Shown: positions 9,399-18,791 of the stretch, in pieces | Layout of the letters: each line of letters opens with the position of its first letter | How positions within the stretch are numbered: the first letter of the stretch is position 1 | DNA from: Rhodomicrobium sp. R_RK_3 | Lineage (GTDB): Bacteria; Pseudomonadota; Alphaproteobacteria; Rhizobiales; Rhodomicrobiaceae | Direction of reading: 5' to 3' | Assembly (NCBI RefSeq): GCF_002198715.1 | Contig: NZ_MWLK01000018.1 | Coordinates: forward strand, 136,970-200,969 | DNA length: 64,000 bases | The notes under the pieces: generated by a model | The model's database searches: none | Told to the model about the DNA's origin: nothing | The model's input: only the letters and a program-made list of their open reading frames with translations | Translations under genes and position numbers: made by a program

Positions 9399-11054
9399 TC
9401 ACTCAACTATAATTAAAACTCTATACAATACGAAAATAAGAAACGCCACTAGGATTAACCAAAAATCCCCCCATCGCGCGTAAGGTGTTGCCGCAAGCGC
9501 AGCGGGCAGCGCGTGATCGATATGTCCGATCGCCCCGAGCGGCAGGCTGGCGGCGATCCGGCCATGCGCGTCGATGATCGCGGAGATCCCCGTATTGGCC
9601 GCGCGGATCAGCGGCAGGCCCTGTTCGACGGCGCGCAGCCGCACCTGCTGCAGATGCTGGTACGGCCCTGTCGAAATCCCGAACCAGGCATCGTTTGTCA
9701 GGTTCAGCAGCCATTGAGGCCGTCCGTCTTCCGCGTTGATCTGGCCGGGAAAAATCGCCTCGTAGCAGATCAGCGGGCTGAAGGGCGGCGCGCCCGGCGC
9801 CGTCATCAGGCGGCGCGTCGCGCCACTCGCGAAGCCGGTGTTCATATGCGTGAGCTGCTTGATGCCGAGGGCGGTCAACGCGGTTTCGAAGGGCACATAT
9901 TCGCCGAATGGGACGAGGTGCAGCTTGTCATAAGTGCCGAGCACCTTCGCCTCTGGATCGAGGATGAAGAGGCTGTTGAAAACCCGGTCCACATTATATC
10001 TGCCGTCAGCGCGGGCCGTGCCTTCGACCCGTTCCGCCCCCAGGATCAGCGACGAACCTTCCGGGACGAGTGTGGCAAACGCGTCACGGGCATCCGGCAG
10101 GGCGATGGCGCCGTTGAGCATGAACAGGAACGGCACCGACGTCTCCGGCCAGATCAGATGGGTGATCGGGCCGCCCTGTTCCGAGGGCTCGGAGCTGAGA
10201 CTCAGCAGGCGTTCGAAAATCCTTTTCCGGTTTTCCGGCTTCCATTTCTCGGCCTGGGGGATGTTGGCCTGCACGATGCGCAAGGTGACGCCCGGCTGGG
10301 CTACGTCCGTCGCGGGGGCGAGCCTGAGCGTGCCCCAGCCCCAGCCGATCGCGAGCAGCCCGAGGCAGAGCGCGGGCAAGGGCCAGTTGCGGGCATCGGG
10401 GCGCGCCGTGCAGCCGGCGAGCGCCGCCGGACTGGCGAAGATCAGCAGCGCCAGCAAGGTCAGCCCGTAAATGCCGAAGATCGAGGCGCTTTGGGACAGG
10501 GCATCGTTGCCCGCCAGCGCATAGCCCCATAGATTCCAGGGAAAGCCGGTCAGGATGTTGCCGCGCAGCCATTCGGCGGCAAAGAGCGCGGCGGCGAGGA
10601 TGAAGATGCGGGCAATGCCAGGGCGCCAGAGCCTCATCGCAGCGGCGCAGGCGAGTGCGTAGAACAGGGCCAGCCCCGCCGGCAGCGCCGCGACGGCGAA
10701 GGGCATCAGCCAGGCGAACTTGTCGGCCTCGACGAAGAAGGCAAAGCCCATCCAATAGAGGCCGGCGACAAAGAATCCGAAACCGAAACACCAGCCGGCG
10801 AAGGCGGCCTGCCGCCAGCGCGGCTTGGCGGTGCCATTCTCTGCCGCGATGCCGTCGAGCAGCCAGACCAAGCCGGGAAAGGTCAGGAACAGCAGCGGCC
10901 AGAGATGGAACGGCGCGAAGGCCAACACCGAGACGGCGCCGAGCCCGATGGCCATGGCCGCGCGCCGCCATCCCCGCAGCCCGGAAAGGCCGGATGCCAG
11001 CAAGGGCAGGGGGTTCAGCCGGGATAGGCTGGGTCGCGTCGCGGTCAGGCTCAA
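9399..11054 (-). CDS. lnt: Apolipoprotein N-acyltransferase
   Basis: Lnt adds the third acyl chain to the N-terminal cysteine of lipoproteins in the inner membrane. The 551-residue protein has about six hydrophobic helices in the N-terminal half and one at the C-terminus, flanking a nitrilase-like periplasmic domain. The expected catalytic Glu is in WPETSVPFL, the Lys in YDKLHLVPFGEYVPF and the Cys in LICYEAIFP. The order lnt - XRE - metK is typical for the group. The ATG at 11054 gives normal length. Confidence 0.95.
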   Translation of the reverse strand: MSLTATRPSLSRLNPLPLLASGLSGLRGWRRAAMAIGLGAVSVLAFAPFHLWPLLFLTFPGLVWLLDGIAAENGTAKPRWRQAAFAGWCFGFGFFVAGLYWMGFAFFVEADKFAWLMPFAVAALPAGLALFYALACAAAMRLWRPGIARIFILAAALFAAEWLRGNILTGFPWNLWGYALAGNDALSQSASIFGIYGLTLLALLIFASPAALAGCTARPDARNWPLPALCLGLLAIGWGWGTLRLAPATDVAQPGVTLRIVQANIPQAEKWKPENRKRIFERLLSLSSEPSEQGGPITHLIWPETSVPFLFMLNGAIALPDARDAFATLVPEGSSLILGAERVEGTARADGRYNVDRVFNSLFILDPEAKVLGTYDKLHLVPFGEYVPFETALTALGIKQLTHMNTGFASGATRRLMTAPGAPPFSPLICYEAIFPGQINAEDGRPQWLLNLTNDAWFGISTGPYQHLQQVRLRAVEQGLPLIRAANTGISAIIDAHGRIAASLPLGAIGHIDHALPAALAATPYARWGDFWLILVAFLIFVLYRVLIIVE

Positions 11055-11176
11055 GGGTCACCTCGGCTCGGAAGGCCCTTCGCATGGCCCACCGCGCCGG
11101 AAATGGCAAGCGCAATGATATAGGACGATTGCGTATGCACGCTGGTGTTGCGCTGCGGACCGTGCCGGCGGCCCAG

Positions 11177-11539
11177 CTAGCCTGCGTAAAACACCAGGGC
11201 CGCGCCCGCGACGATCAGCGCGAAGCCGGCGGCGTGCTGGAGGGTGATCGGCTCTTTCAAATAGGTGGCGCTGAAAACGGCGAAAACCACCAGCGTGATG
11301 ACCTCCTGCATGGTCTTCAGCTCGGCCGCCGAATAGACTTGATGGCCGATGCGGTTGGCCGGCACCGCCAGCCAATATTCGAAGAAGGCGATGCCCCAGC
11401 TCACCATGACGGCGGTTGCGAGAGGCACGGACATGTAATTGAGATGTCCGTACCACGCAATCGTCATGAACACGTTCGAGCAGATGAGCAGAAGAACGGG
11501 CGCCGCATAGGGCCAAAGACTTGACCAACTTCCAGCCAA
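11177..11539 (-). CDS. DMT-superfamily small membrane protein (DUF486)
   Basis: The 120-residue protein has four hydrophobic segments and the DUF486 pattern: NVFMTIAWYGHLN, ISWGIAFFEY-like VSWGIAFFEYWLAVPANRIG, and the end ITLQHAAGFALIVAGAALVF. DUF486 proteins resemble small multidrug-resistance or DMT transporters, but the substrate is unknown. It is on the same strand as lnt with a gap of about 120 bases holding no other gene. Confidence 0.85.
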   Translation of the reverse strand: MAGSWSSLWPYAAPVLLLICSNVFMTIAWYGHLNYMSVPLATAVMVSWGIAFFEYWLAVPANRIGHQVYSAAELKTMQEVITLVVFAVFSATYLKEPITLQHAAGFALIVAGAALVFYAG

Positions 11540-11562
11540 AAGAGCGCCCTTTCCTGGCGTGA

Positions 11563-11712
11563 TTACTTTTCTGCGCGCTGGGCGAAACTGGCGTCGACGC
11601 TTTCGATCACCAGCTTGTCCTGAAGGCTCTTGGAATCCGTTTCAACGCTCAAGGCGAAAAGACCCAAGAACATCGCCATCACGGCGATGCAGGCTGCAAG
11701 AATGCCGTACAT
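11563..11712 (-). CDS. Hypothetical 49-residue single-pass membrane protein
   Basis: From the ATG at 11712 the frame encodes MYGILAACIAVMAMFLGLFA followed by a charged tail ending AQRAEK. That is one transmembrane helix with a 30-residue tail. GGGGAGAG lies nine bases upstream. The frame is also open further upstream, but that part is not protein-like. I do not recognise it. Helix plus ribosome site makes it plausible, but the short length leaves doubt. Confidence 0.4.
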   Translation of the reverse strand: MYGILAACIAVMAMFLGLFALSVETDSKSLQDKLVIESVDASFAQRAEK

Positions 11713-11845
11713 TTCCAGACGCTCTCCCCACTGTGCCGTTCTAAGCGCCCACGTTACGCCGTTAAGGTTTACAAAGCGCTTAGAGTTCCCCCGATAGCTC
11801 GGTGTTTTAGGTCGCAGCCGATTGGGGCGCAAGGAAGGGTTAATG

Positions 11846-11863
11846 CAAAAATCACGATTTTTG
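11846..11863. repeat. AT-rich 18-bp palindrome
   Basis: CAAAAATC (11846-11853) and GATTTTTG (11856-11863) are perfect inverted arms around AC. They lie inside looser arms ATGCAAA and TTTGCAT (11843-11876). The site is downstream of the SDR gene and upstream of the 49-residue ORF, both on the minus strand. It could be a weak terminator or a protein-binding site. Confidence 0.4.
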
Positions 11864-11913
11864 TCACAATTTGCATCGAAGCCACGAGAGCGGCGGATGG
11901 CGAGGGATTGGGA

Positions 11914-12699
11914 TCAGCCGCCTGGCGCGGCTGGCAGCGCGACCCCCGATAGGGCCCGGCAAAGCGACAGCAACTCGTCCTGCAAAGCTGGGTCCAGCGC
12001 CTGCGGGTTCGGTGCCCGCCGGCGCAGATGGTAGAAATACCGGCCGCTTACGCGGGCGCCCGCGTCTTCACTAACTGCTAGCCATGCCTGGGTGAGATGG
12101 GCCTGATCGATGTCGTCGGGCGCTCCGGCGCCGCCCATCCGGGTCGGCACCCAGCCCGGCTCCAGCGCGTTGGACAAGATTCCGGGCCAAAGCCTCGCAA
12201 CCGCGAAGGCGAGCAGCACGTCATACAGCTTGCTCTCGGCATAGGCCGTCGATCCCTCCCAGCTCCGCTTGACCCATAGGGCGTCATCGAGATTGGCGCC
12301 CGCATGATGGTGCATCCCGGAACTCAGGTAAACGAGGCGGTCCGGGCGCTCCATCAGCGCAGTCAGAAGATATGGCGCCATCACGTTGATGGCGAAGACG
12401 TGGGGGAGGCCGTCTTCGGTCTCGATACGACGCGGCTCGCGATAGCCGATGCCCGCATTATGGATCACCGCATCGAAGCGCCCGAGGCCGTTCGCCTGTT
12501 CGGCGACGCGCCGCGCGCCCGATATGGTGGAGACGTCTCCCTCGACGACCGCCTCCGCCGCCGGCAGCGCGCGCCGGGCATCCTGCGCGCGCGCCGCATT
12601 GCGCGCGTGCAGGACGATCCGGTGCCCCTGCTCGGCCATAAGCTGCCCGGCCTTGAGCCCAAGGCCCTCCGAAGAGCCGGTGATGAAGACGCGGGACAT
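11914..12699 (-). CDS. Short-chain dehydrogenase/reductase
   Basis: This is a classical SDR of about 261 residues. It has the cofactor motif TGSSEGLG at residues 7-14, a HNAG motif (AVIHNAGIGYREPRR), the catalytic Ser in VYLSSGMHHHAG and the YxxxK pair in AYAESK. An Arg in LHARNAARA after the second beta strand suggests NADP(H) preference. The ATG at 12699 is chosen because AAGGA lies six bases upstream and the dinucleotide fold begins at once. It follows the hydrolase gene on the same strand by 43 bases. The substrate is not known. Confidence 0.88.
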   Translation of the reverse strand: MSRVFITGSSEGLGLKAGQLMAEQGHRIVLHARNAARAQDARRALPAAEAVVEGDVSTISGARRVAEQANGLGRFDAVIHNAGIGYREPRRIETEDGLPHVFAINVMAPYLLTALMERPDRLVYLSSGMHHHAGANLDDALWVKRSWEGSTAYAESKLYDVLLAFAVARLWPGILSNALEPGWVPTRMGGAGAPDDIDQAHLTQAWLAVSEDAGARVSGRYFYHLRRRAPNPQALDPALQDELLSLCRALSGVALPAAPGG

Positions 12700-12742
12700 G
12701 CCGTTTCCTTCGGTGTCGAGCCGTCGCGGACGGCCGAGGCGC

Positions 12743-13522
12743 TCAGCTCCGCTTCTGCCCGGCCGCTTCGAGAATGAGGCCGCTGATGGCATCCGGCTGC
12801 GAGATCAGGGACAGGTGGCTGGCGTTCACTTCGATGGTCGTGGCGCCCATGCGCTTGGCCATGAAGCGCTCAAGGTCGGGATTGATCGTGCGGTCCTCGG
12901 TCGAAACTGCATAAAAGCTGGGCTTCGAACGCCATGCGGCCTGCGTGGTTTTTCCTGCCAGCAGCGCCTTCCAGAAGGGCTGTTGCACGGCATAGAGGAC
13001 CAGGGCCTTCTCGCGTGGCAGATCGCCCGCGAAATCCCGAAGGAACGCTTCCTGGCTCAGCCGGCCTTCATCGCCGTCGAAGACGATGCCCGCCGATGCC
13101 GGCGGTGTGGGATAGGTCTTGGCGAGGGCCGCATAATCTTCACCCGCGTCGGGCGCTCGGGCCGCGACATAGACGAGCGATGTTACATTCGGATGGACGC
13201 CGGTCTCCGAGATCAGCACCCCGGAAAAGGAATGGCCGACCAGCACCGTCGGGCCGTCCTGCCGGGCCAGCACGCGGCGCACCGCCTCGACCGCCTCGGG
13301 CAGCGTCGTCAGCGGGTTCTGCACGGCGGTTGCGTTGAGGCCCGCCGCCTGAAGCCGCGGGATGACCTCGCTCCAGCAGGAGCCGTCGGCGAACAGGCCA
13401 TGCGCCAGCACGACATTATTGGCCTTCGTTGGCGCCGCGCTCGCCGGCGACCGGGCGCCCGAGATCAGCGCGGCGGCGGCGGCACCGGCGAGCGTGGCGG
13501 AAAACATGCGTCTGTTCATCAT
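12743..13522 (-). CDS. Exported alpha/beta hydrolase
   Basis: The 259-residue protein begins MMNRRMFSATLAGAAAAALI and ends its leader near SPASAAP, a signal peptide with a weak twin-arginine look. The mature part is an alpha/beta hydrolase: oxyanion region VVLAHGLFADGSCW, nucleophile elbow VGHSFSG, acid in AVSTEDRTI and the catalytic His in NASHLSLIS. Its closest look is to the family annotated as salicylate-esterase/EstC-like hydrolases. The ATG pair at 13522/13519 is near AAAGG and AGGGA sites. It is probably in an operon with the SDR downstream. Confidence 0.85.
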   Translation of the reverse strand: MMNRRMFSATLAGAAAAALISGARSPASAAPTKANNVVLAHGLFADGSCWSEVIPRLQAAGLNATAVQNPLTTLPEAVEAVRRVLARQDGPTVLVGHSFSGVLISETGVHPNVTSLVYVAARAPDAGEDYAALAKTYPTPPASAGIVFDGDEGRLSQEAFLRDFAGDLPREKALVLYAVQQPFWKALLAGKTTQAAWRSKPSFYAVSTEDRTINPDLERFMAKRMGATTIEVNASHLSLISQPDAISGLILEAAGQKRS

Positions 13523-13909
13523 TCCCTGGCGACCTTTGAATGGATTCGATGCGGCGGGCGGACACGAGGTCTGCCCCCCATCGGAGAGGTTTCGTATCAT
13601 GCGAGACATAAGCCGCCGCCGGGCTTATTCAATCTAGAACTCTGTAAATTAGATATTAAAGCAGTTGTTTCGATTTGCGCTAAGTTATCATACCAAAGTA
13701 TATTCGAACAAATTTCGTTGATCTCCTGCGCACCTCCAATCACAACTTCGTTATAACTTCGTCCGGTGCTGGTGAGAGAGGGCGGGCGCGTCGGAGGCTT
13801 GGGCCTACGCAAAACCGATCGCCGGCGCCGGGCGTTACGCTCCTGTCACCGGAAGATGCGCGCACCCGCTGCCGCGCTCACCGCAGCCGTCCAACCAGGG
13901 AATAGCGTC
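13523..13909. other. Divergent intergenic region with an AT-rich core
   Basis: These 387 bases separate the hydrolase (minus) from the VOC remnant (plus). The part from about 13625 to 13760 is much richer in A+T than the surroundings and contains a direct repeat of AACTTCGT near 13745-13761. No gene with a ribosome site was found. Promoters for both neighbours are expected here, but no confident -35/-10 pair was seen. Confidence 0.5.
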
Positions 13910-14294
<385 letters not shown>

Positions 14295-14330
14295 ACCCTG
14301 GCTCCACCCTCGGGCCGGAATAGCGGGATT

Positions 14331-15230
14331 TCAGGACCAGCGCCGGTTGGACCACATCCACTGTTCGGGATGCTCGCGGATCCAGGCTTCGAACTGGGCC
14401 TGCAGCGCCGCCAGCGCGGCGGTGATGTCGGCATTGGGGTCGTCGGTCCAGGGCACCTTGATCTCGACCATGCGCACCCGGAAGCGCGACTCGTTGCCGA
14501 CCCGGATGCAGCGGCCGGCCCACAGCCGCGCGCCCGCCCGCCGTGCCAGCATCACCGGCACCACATTCGATCCCGCCGGCTTGCCGAAGAACGGCACCTT
14601 GATGCCCTTGGCCTCGTAGCGGTCGGCAAGGAAACCGAGCCGCCCGCCCTCGCGCACATAGCTGGCGATCATACGCGCCGTGTCGTGGCCGAGCTTCATG
14701 CCGTTCATCTTGCCGCGCGCGAACAGGCCGCCGGGATAGAGTTCGGTGCGCTGGCCGCGCAGATAAAGGTCGATATAGGGATTGTCGACCAGGCGGTAGA
14801 CAGCGGCGGGCTTGGCCCCGACGCGCGTCAGCGGCCACATCGCCAGCTCCCAATTGCCCATATGCAGCGAGCAGGCGATGGCGGCGCCCATCTTGCCCTG
14901 ATAGCGGCCGAGCAGTTCCGGGTTCTCGATCTCGATCCGCTCCGGCTGTTTCAGAATGCGGTCGAGCAGCATGGTCTCCGCCATCACCCGCCCGAGATTG
15001 CCCCACATCTCCAGCGCGATCGCCTCGCGCTCGGCCGCCGACTTTTCGGGAAAGGCGATGGCGAGATTGTCCAGCGCGCGGGCATGGCGGCGCCCGTAGG
15101 GGGCGAGCAGGCGCCAGGTCCTCGCCGACATTTCGCGCGCCATGTCGAGCGGAAAGGCGCGCACGAAGGCGATGACACCGCGCAGCAGCACATATTCGGC
15201 GAGGTAGCGAAGGTTCAAAAGAGCGGACAT
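14331..15230 (-). CDS. Lipid A biosynthesis acyltransferase (LpxL/HtrB family)
   Basis: This 299-residue protein belongs to the lysophospholipid acyltransferase-like family that adds secondary acyl chains to lipid A on the inner membrane. The catalytic HX4E motif is in SLHMGNWELA. The blocks RLGFLADRYEAKGIKVPFFG and PVMLARRAGARLW are also typical, with an N-terminal hydrophobic anchor (LLRGVIAFVRAFPLDMA). The ATG at 15230 gives normal length. Whether it acts as LpxL, LpxM or a long-chain LpxXL-like enzyme cannot be decided. Confidence 0.88.
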   Translation of the reverse strand: MSALLNLRYLAEYVLLRGVIAFVRAFPLDMAREMSARTWRLLAPYGRRHARALDNLAIAFPEKSAAEREAIALEMWGNLGRVMAETMLLDRILKQPERIEIENPELLGRYQGKMGAAIACSLHMGNWELAMWPLTRVGAKPAAVYRLVDNPYIDLYLRGQRTELYPGGLFARGKMNGMKLGHDTARMIASYVREGGRLGFLADRYEAKGIKVPFFGKPAGSNVVPVMLARRAGARLWAGRCIRVGNESRFRVRMVEIKVPWTDDPNADITAALAALQAQFEAWIREHPEQWMWSNRRWS

Positions 15231-15405
15231 TCAGAGGGATCGATTCGAAAAGGGCTGGCGGGGAAAAAGGCCATCGGGGCTTAGTGCCAATGCGGCCGGC
15301 TGCCGTCAAGCCGCGCGGCGATCTGCGGTAAAAATCACATGTGTACGGGGTCGGGCGACGTTTTCCGGCAACTATTAGCGGTCGTCCTGGAGCGGTTCGG
15401 GCGGA

Positions 15406-16566
15406 TTACGCGCCGGCGGCAGCCATGCCCCGGCGCATTGCGGCACGCCTCAACGGTCCGGCGAGCGACAGCGCCATGAGGCCGGCGCCGCGCGCGAGCT
15501 GGAGCGGCAGCAGGCCGGAGGTCAGCGTGCGGTTGAGCAGATCGGCGGCAAGAGTGCGGGTCAGCACGTCGCCGCGCCGGGCGGCTTCATAAGCCGCCAG
15601 CACGTCCGGCGCGCCGGGGTCGGTCGCGCCGGCAATGCAGCGCGCCAGATCCGCTACGTCGCGGAAGCCCAGATTGAGCCCTTGAGCGCCGATCGGCGGC
15701 ATGACGTGACCGGCCTCGCCGACGAGGGCCAGCCTTTCGGCGGTGAGCTTTTTGGCGATCAGGCCGGAAAGCGGAAAGCTGCTGCGCGGGCCGACCTCCG
15801 TGATCTCGCCGAGCAGGCCGTCGAGCCTCGCGGCGATGGCGGCGGCGAATTCGGCGTCGCCGAGGGCGGCGAGCGCGGCGGCTTCGGCGGGACGCTCGAC
15901 CCAGACGAGGCTGGAATTGCCGCCGGGGAGCGGCACCACCGTGAACGGGCCGCCCGAATAGTGAAATTCCGTGCAGGCGCCGCCATGCGGCCGCCCGTGG
16001 GCGAAGTCGCAGACGGTCGCGGTCTGATCGTAAGCCCAGCTCCGCGTGCCGATCCCTGCGGCCTCGCGGCAGAAGGACTGCCGGCCATCCGCGCCGACGA
16101 CAAGTCTGGCCGACACTTCGTGGCCGTCGGCTAGAGCGAGGCGCGCGCCCGCGCCGTCCTGCTGGATGCCGGAGACGCCGGTGCTCGGAACGAACCCCGT
16201 GCCGAGCGCATCGAACAGGGTCGCGGTCAAAATCGCGTTCGGGATATTGTAGCCAAAGGCCTCCTGGCCGATTTCGCTCGCCTCGAAGGCGGTGTCGGGC
16301 GCGCGGAACAGCCGTCCCGTGCGATCGATCAGGCGGAGTGCGGCGAGCGGGGCGGCGTGCGGGCGCAGCCTCTCCCAGACGCCGAGGCCGGTGAGGAAGC
16401 GAACCGATCCGTGCAGCAGCGCGGTCGTGCGGCGGTCCGGCCTGCCCGGCGCGGGCGCCGGTCCGACGCAAATCGCGTCCAGCCCCGCATGGCGCAGGGC
16501 AAGCGCGGCGGCCAGTCCGGCGGGGCCCGCGCCGACGATCACGGCATCATGCTGAGGATGGGTCAT
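15406..16566 (-). CDS. FAD-dependent monooxygenase, UbiH/UbiF/Coq6 family
   Basis: The 386-residue protein starts MTHPQHDAVIVGAGPAGLAA, with the GxGxxG dinucleotide motif. It has the DG motif ARLVVGADGRQSFCREAAG and the second FAD motif LVGEAGHVMPPIGAQGLNLG, which is diagnostic of ubiquinone-biosynthesis hydroxylases. Such enzymes hydroxylate the quinone ring with NAD(P)H and oxygen. The exact ring position is not known. It is 65 bases downstream of the protease gene on the same strand. The ATG at 16566 fits the family N-terminus. Confidence 0.88.
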   Translation of the reverse strand: MTHPQHDAVIVGAGPAGLAAALALRHAGLDAICVGPAPAPGRPDRRTTALLHGSVRFLTGLGVWERLRPHAAPLAALRLIDRTGRLFRAPDTAFEASEIGQEAFGYNIPNAILTATLFDALGTGFVPSTGVSGIQQDGAGARLALADGHEVSARLVVGADGRQSFCREAAGIGTRSWAYDQTATVCDFAHGRPHGGACTEFHYSGGPFTVVPLPGGNSSLVWVERPAEAAALAALGDAEFAAAIAARLDGLLGEITEVGPRSSFPLSGLIAKKLTAERLALVGEAGHVMPPIGAQGLNLGFRDVADLARCIAGATDPGAPDVLAAYEAARRGDVLTRTLAADLLNRTLTSGLLPLQLARGAGLMALSLAGPLRRAAMRRGMAAAGA

Positions 16567-16631
16567 GGCCGTACATTGGGCGCGGCGCGGCTTGGCGACA
16601 AGGTATATTCGGCCGCAGCATCCCCCGGCGG

Positions 16632-17906
16632 CTATTGCTGCCGGGAGATTCTCTTGGCGCTGAGGGCGGGATCGGTGTTCTCGCAGAGCACCACCGGGCC
16701 GTTGGAGCTGTTCACCAGCTTGCACTGGCTGTTGTCGCAGCCCCCGAGCGAAGCGGTGCCCGGACCGAGGCTCAGGCTGCCGAGCTCGGAATTGCCGAGC
16801 CGCGCCGCCTGCTCGTAAAACTCCTTCGCCTTGACGGCATCGCCCGACACGCCCAGCACCTTTTTGTGATTGAGGTAGATCGGATCGTAGGTCTTGGCGA
16901 GGCCGGCATAGGCTTCGGGCAGGTTGCGGCGGTCGGCGAGGTAGCGGAACATCAACCGGGCGGCGGCGATGTCGCCGCGCTCCAAAAGCGTGTTGCCGCG
17001 CGCCAGCATGGCCTCGTCGGCCGGGGCGACCGTGGCGCGCTTCTGAATGGAGTGCGTGTTCATCGCCTCGGGCGCCGGCAGCATGCCCTTGAACTGCAGC
17101 GGCGGGCGCGATCCGGCTTTGGCGGGCGTGCGCAGCGGCAGTCCGCAAGCGGTGATGAAATCGGCCAGGTCGGCGGCCAGCACGCCGTAGGAGATGCCGT
17201 TCGCCTCCTTGTGGATCGAGGTGCTGATGCCGACCACGACGCCGTCATTGTCGATCAGCGGGCCGCCGCTATAGCCGGGAATGATCGGCGTCTGATGCTG
17301 CAACTGGCTGCTGAACCAGCGGTTGGTGAGCACGCGCGAGACATAGCCCTTCAGCACGGAGGGGAGGAAAAAGGTCTCGTCGTCGCCCTGCGACCAGGAC
17401 AGCGCGCCCTGCGGATCGGCGGCGGCCGGAAAGCCGATGGCGAACAGGTCGGAGGCGGTGCCGGGATATTCGGTGGACAGAGGCAGAGGCTGTCCGGGCA
17501 GATCGTCGAGCGCCTCGAGCAGCGCCAGATCCTTTTGTGGAAAAACCGCGAGCACGCGCAAGGGAATGCGCTTGATCGAGCCCTTGTCGCCGACATAGCC
17601 GACCGAGTAGGCGGTGCCCTTGTCGATGACATGGTGATTCGTGGCGATCACCCGGCTGCCGCTCACCAGAAAGGCAGTGCCGCCCTTCATGGCGCCCTCG
17701 ACCTCCACCAGCAGCCGGTACACTTGATGAGTCAATGCCGCCACGGTATGGGCGACATCCGGCGCCGTCTTCGTCGGAGCAATCTCCACGGGCTGGTCAG
17801 CCGGCGTCTCCGCACGCACGATTGCGCTTTGCGCCAGGCCGAAGCCAAGAATTGCCGCCGCGGCGACGCCCATGCCTCGCCGGCCGGCGATCGTCAGGCG
17901 AAACAT
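16632..17906 (-). CDS. Secreted trypsin-like serine protease with a TPR/Sel1-like tail
   Basis: With the ATG at 17906 the product has 424 residues. A signal peptide (RRGMGVAAAAILGFGLAQSA) precedes a trypsin-like domain with the triad His92 (IATNHHVID), Asp126 (FPQKDLALLE) and Ser213 (PGYSGGPLI). Residues about 310-390 form helical repeats of TPR/Sel1 kind (AMLARGNTLLERGDIAAARL, then AVKAKEFYEQAARLGNSELG). The end has two Cys (GGCDNSQCKLV). No PDZ domain is seen, so it is not a standard DegP. It is probably periplasmic. An upstream ATG at 17933 is the alternative start. Confidence 0.8.
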   Translation of the reverse strand: MFRLTIAGRRGMGVAAAAILGFGLAQSAIVRAETPADQPVEIAPTKTAPDVAHTVAALTHQVYRLLVEVEGAMKGGTAFLVSGSRVIATNHHVIDKGTAYSVGYVGDKGSIKRIPLRVLAVFPQKDLALLEALDDLPGQPLPLSTEYPGTASDLFAIGFPAAADPQGALSWSQGDDETFFLPSVLKGYVSRVLTNRWFSSQLQHQTPIIPGYSGGPLIDNDGVVVGISTSIHKEANGISYGVLAADLADFITACGLPLRTPAKAGSRPPLQFKGMLPAPEAMNTHSIQKRATVAPADEAMLARGNTLLERGDIAAARLMFRYLADRRNLPEAYAGLAKTYDPIYLNHKKVLGVSGDAVKAKEFYEQAARLGNSELGSLSLGPGTASLGGCDNSQCKLVNSSNGPVVLCENTDPALSAKRISRQQ

Positions 17907-18143
17907 AGCCGAACCGTTTGCAATGCGCCCCATCCCGTCATGCCGTAGTTTACGCTTCAGGTGCCAGCCCACGCAAGGTCTCAATGCCAGTTTCAAATCA
18001 GAAGAAGGCCGCAAGGAAACGGCAAAAATATGACTTACGCAAGAGGAATTCCCAGCCTGTTTAGAACCTCTCGCAAACGTTAAAATCGAGTAGCCTGCGG
18101 TGCTGGGTGAATGAAAGGAGAGAGGCTTGTATCGTAAGATTAC

Positions 18144-18791
18144 TTACATATATCTCCGCGCAATCGGCTTCTGAATGAGCACTCTGCGGGCATTCAGCAG
18201 GGCTTTGTCTGCGGCCACCCATATTTTTTGGTCGTCGTCGGCGCGCAAATAGTCGAAAACCAGTTTGGAGACGACCGCGCCGATCACGAAGAGCAGCACC
18301 ATCGCAATTGCCGCGCTGGCGAGGAAAGTCTTATCATACATCGAAGCTGGGCCGCGCTGAAGAATCAACCAGCCCAGCAGCGCCAAAGCCGCGGGAAAGG
18401 TGGCGAGGAAACCGAAGACCGCGACTTTCCACCAGCGCGCGCGATTCCGGATCAGGGAAATATTCTCCGGCAGCCGGGCGATGGCGCCGGTGGTGTGGTT
18501 CTCCAGATAGATGCAATGGCCGTAAGGCGCGCTCTTCTTGGCGGCCCAGACGGCGGTGACGGCGTGGCCGTTGCGGAAGCCGATGCCGCTATCGATCAGG
18601 AAGATCTCGATCTCGCGGCCGTCGCGCTGACGCAAAAAAAAGCGCTGCCGGTTGATCGGCGGCGCCTGAACGGGCACTCGGCCGGCATCGGCGCGCTCGC
18701 TCTCCTTAGATGGCGGGACATCGGGAGGCGCCGCCCAAGTCTGCAGCCCCCCGACCAAACCCGTCGCCGCCCAGGCAAAGAATTCTCCCAT
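18144..18791 (-). CDS. Hypothetical membrane protein with two C-terminal helices
   Basis: The 215-residue protein begins with a hydrophobic stretch (FFAWAATGLVGGL). A hydrophilic part follows, with RQRFFLRQRDGREIEIFLID and LENHTTGAIARLPENISLI. Two strong transmembrane helices lie near residues 122-143 and 155-178, and the tail is basic. I recognise no family. The middle part could be a small beta domain exposed to one side of the membrane. It stands alone between the protease and the ribosomal operon, on the minus strand. Confidence 0.6.
   Translation of the reverse strand: MGEFFAWAATGLVGGLQTWAAPPDVPPSKESERADAGRVPVQAPPINRQRFFLRQRDGREIEIFLIDSGIGFRNGHAVTAVWAAKKSAPYGHCIYLENHTTGAIARLPENISLIRNRARWWKVAVFGFLATFPAALALLGWLILQRGPASMYDKTFLASAAIAMVLLFVIGAVVSKLVFDYLRADDDQKIWVAADKALLNARRVLIQKPIARRYM

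Noticed and set aside
13740..13765. loxP-like ATAACTTCGT sequence
   Set aside because: It is a short direct repeat without the inverted 13-bp arms and 8-bp spacer of a recombinase site.
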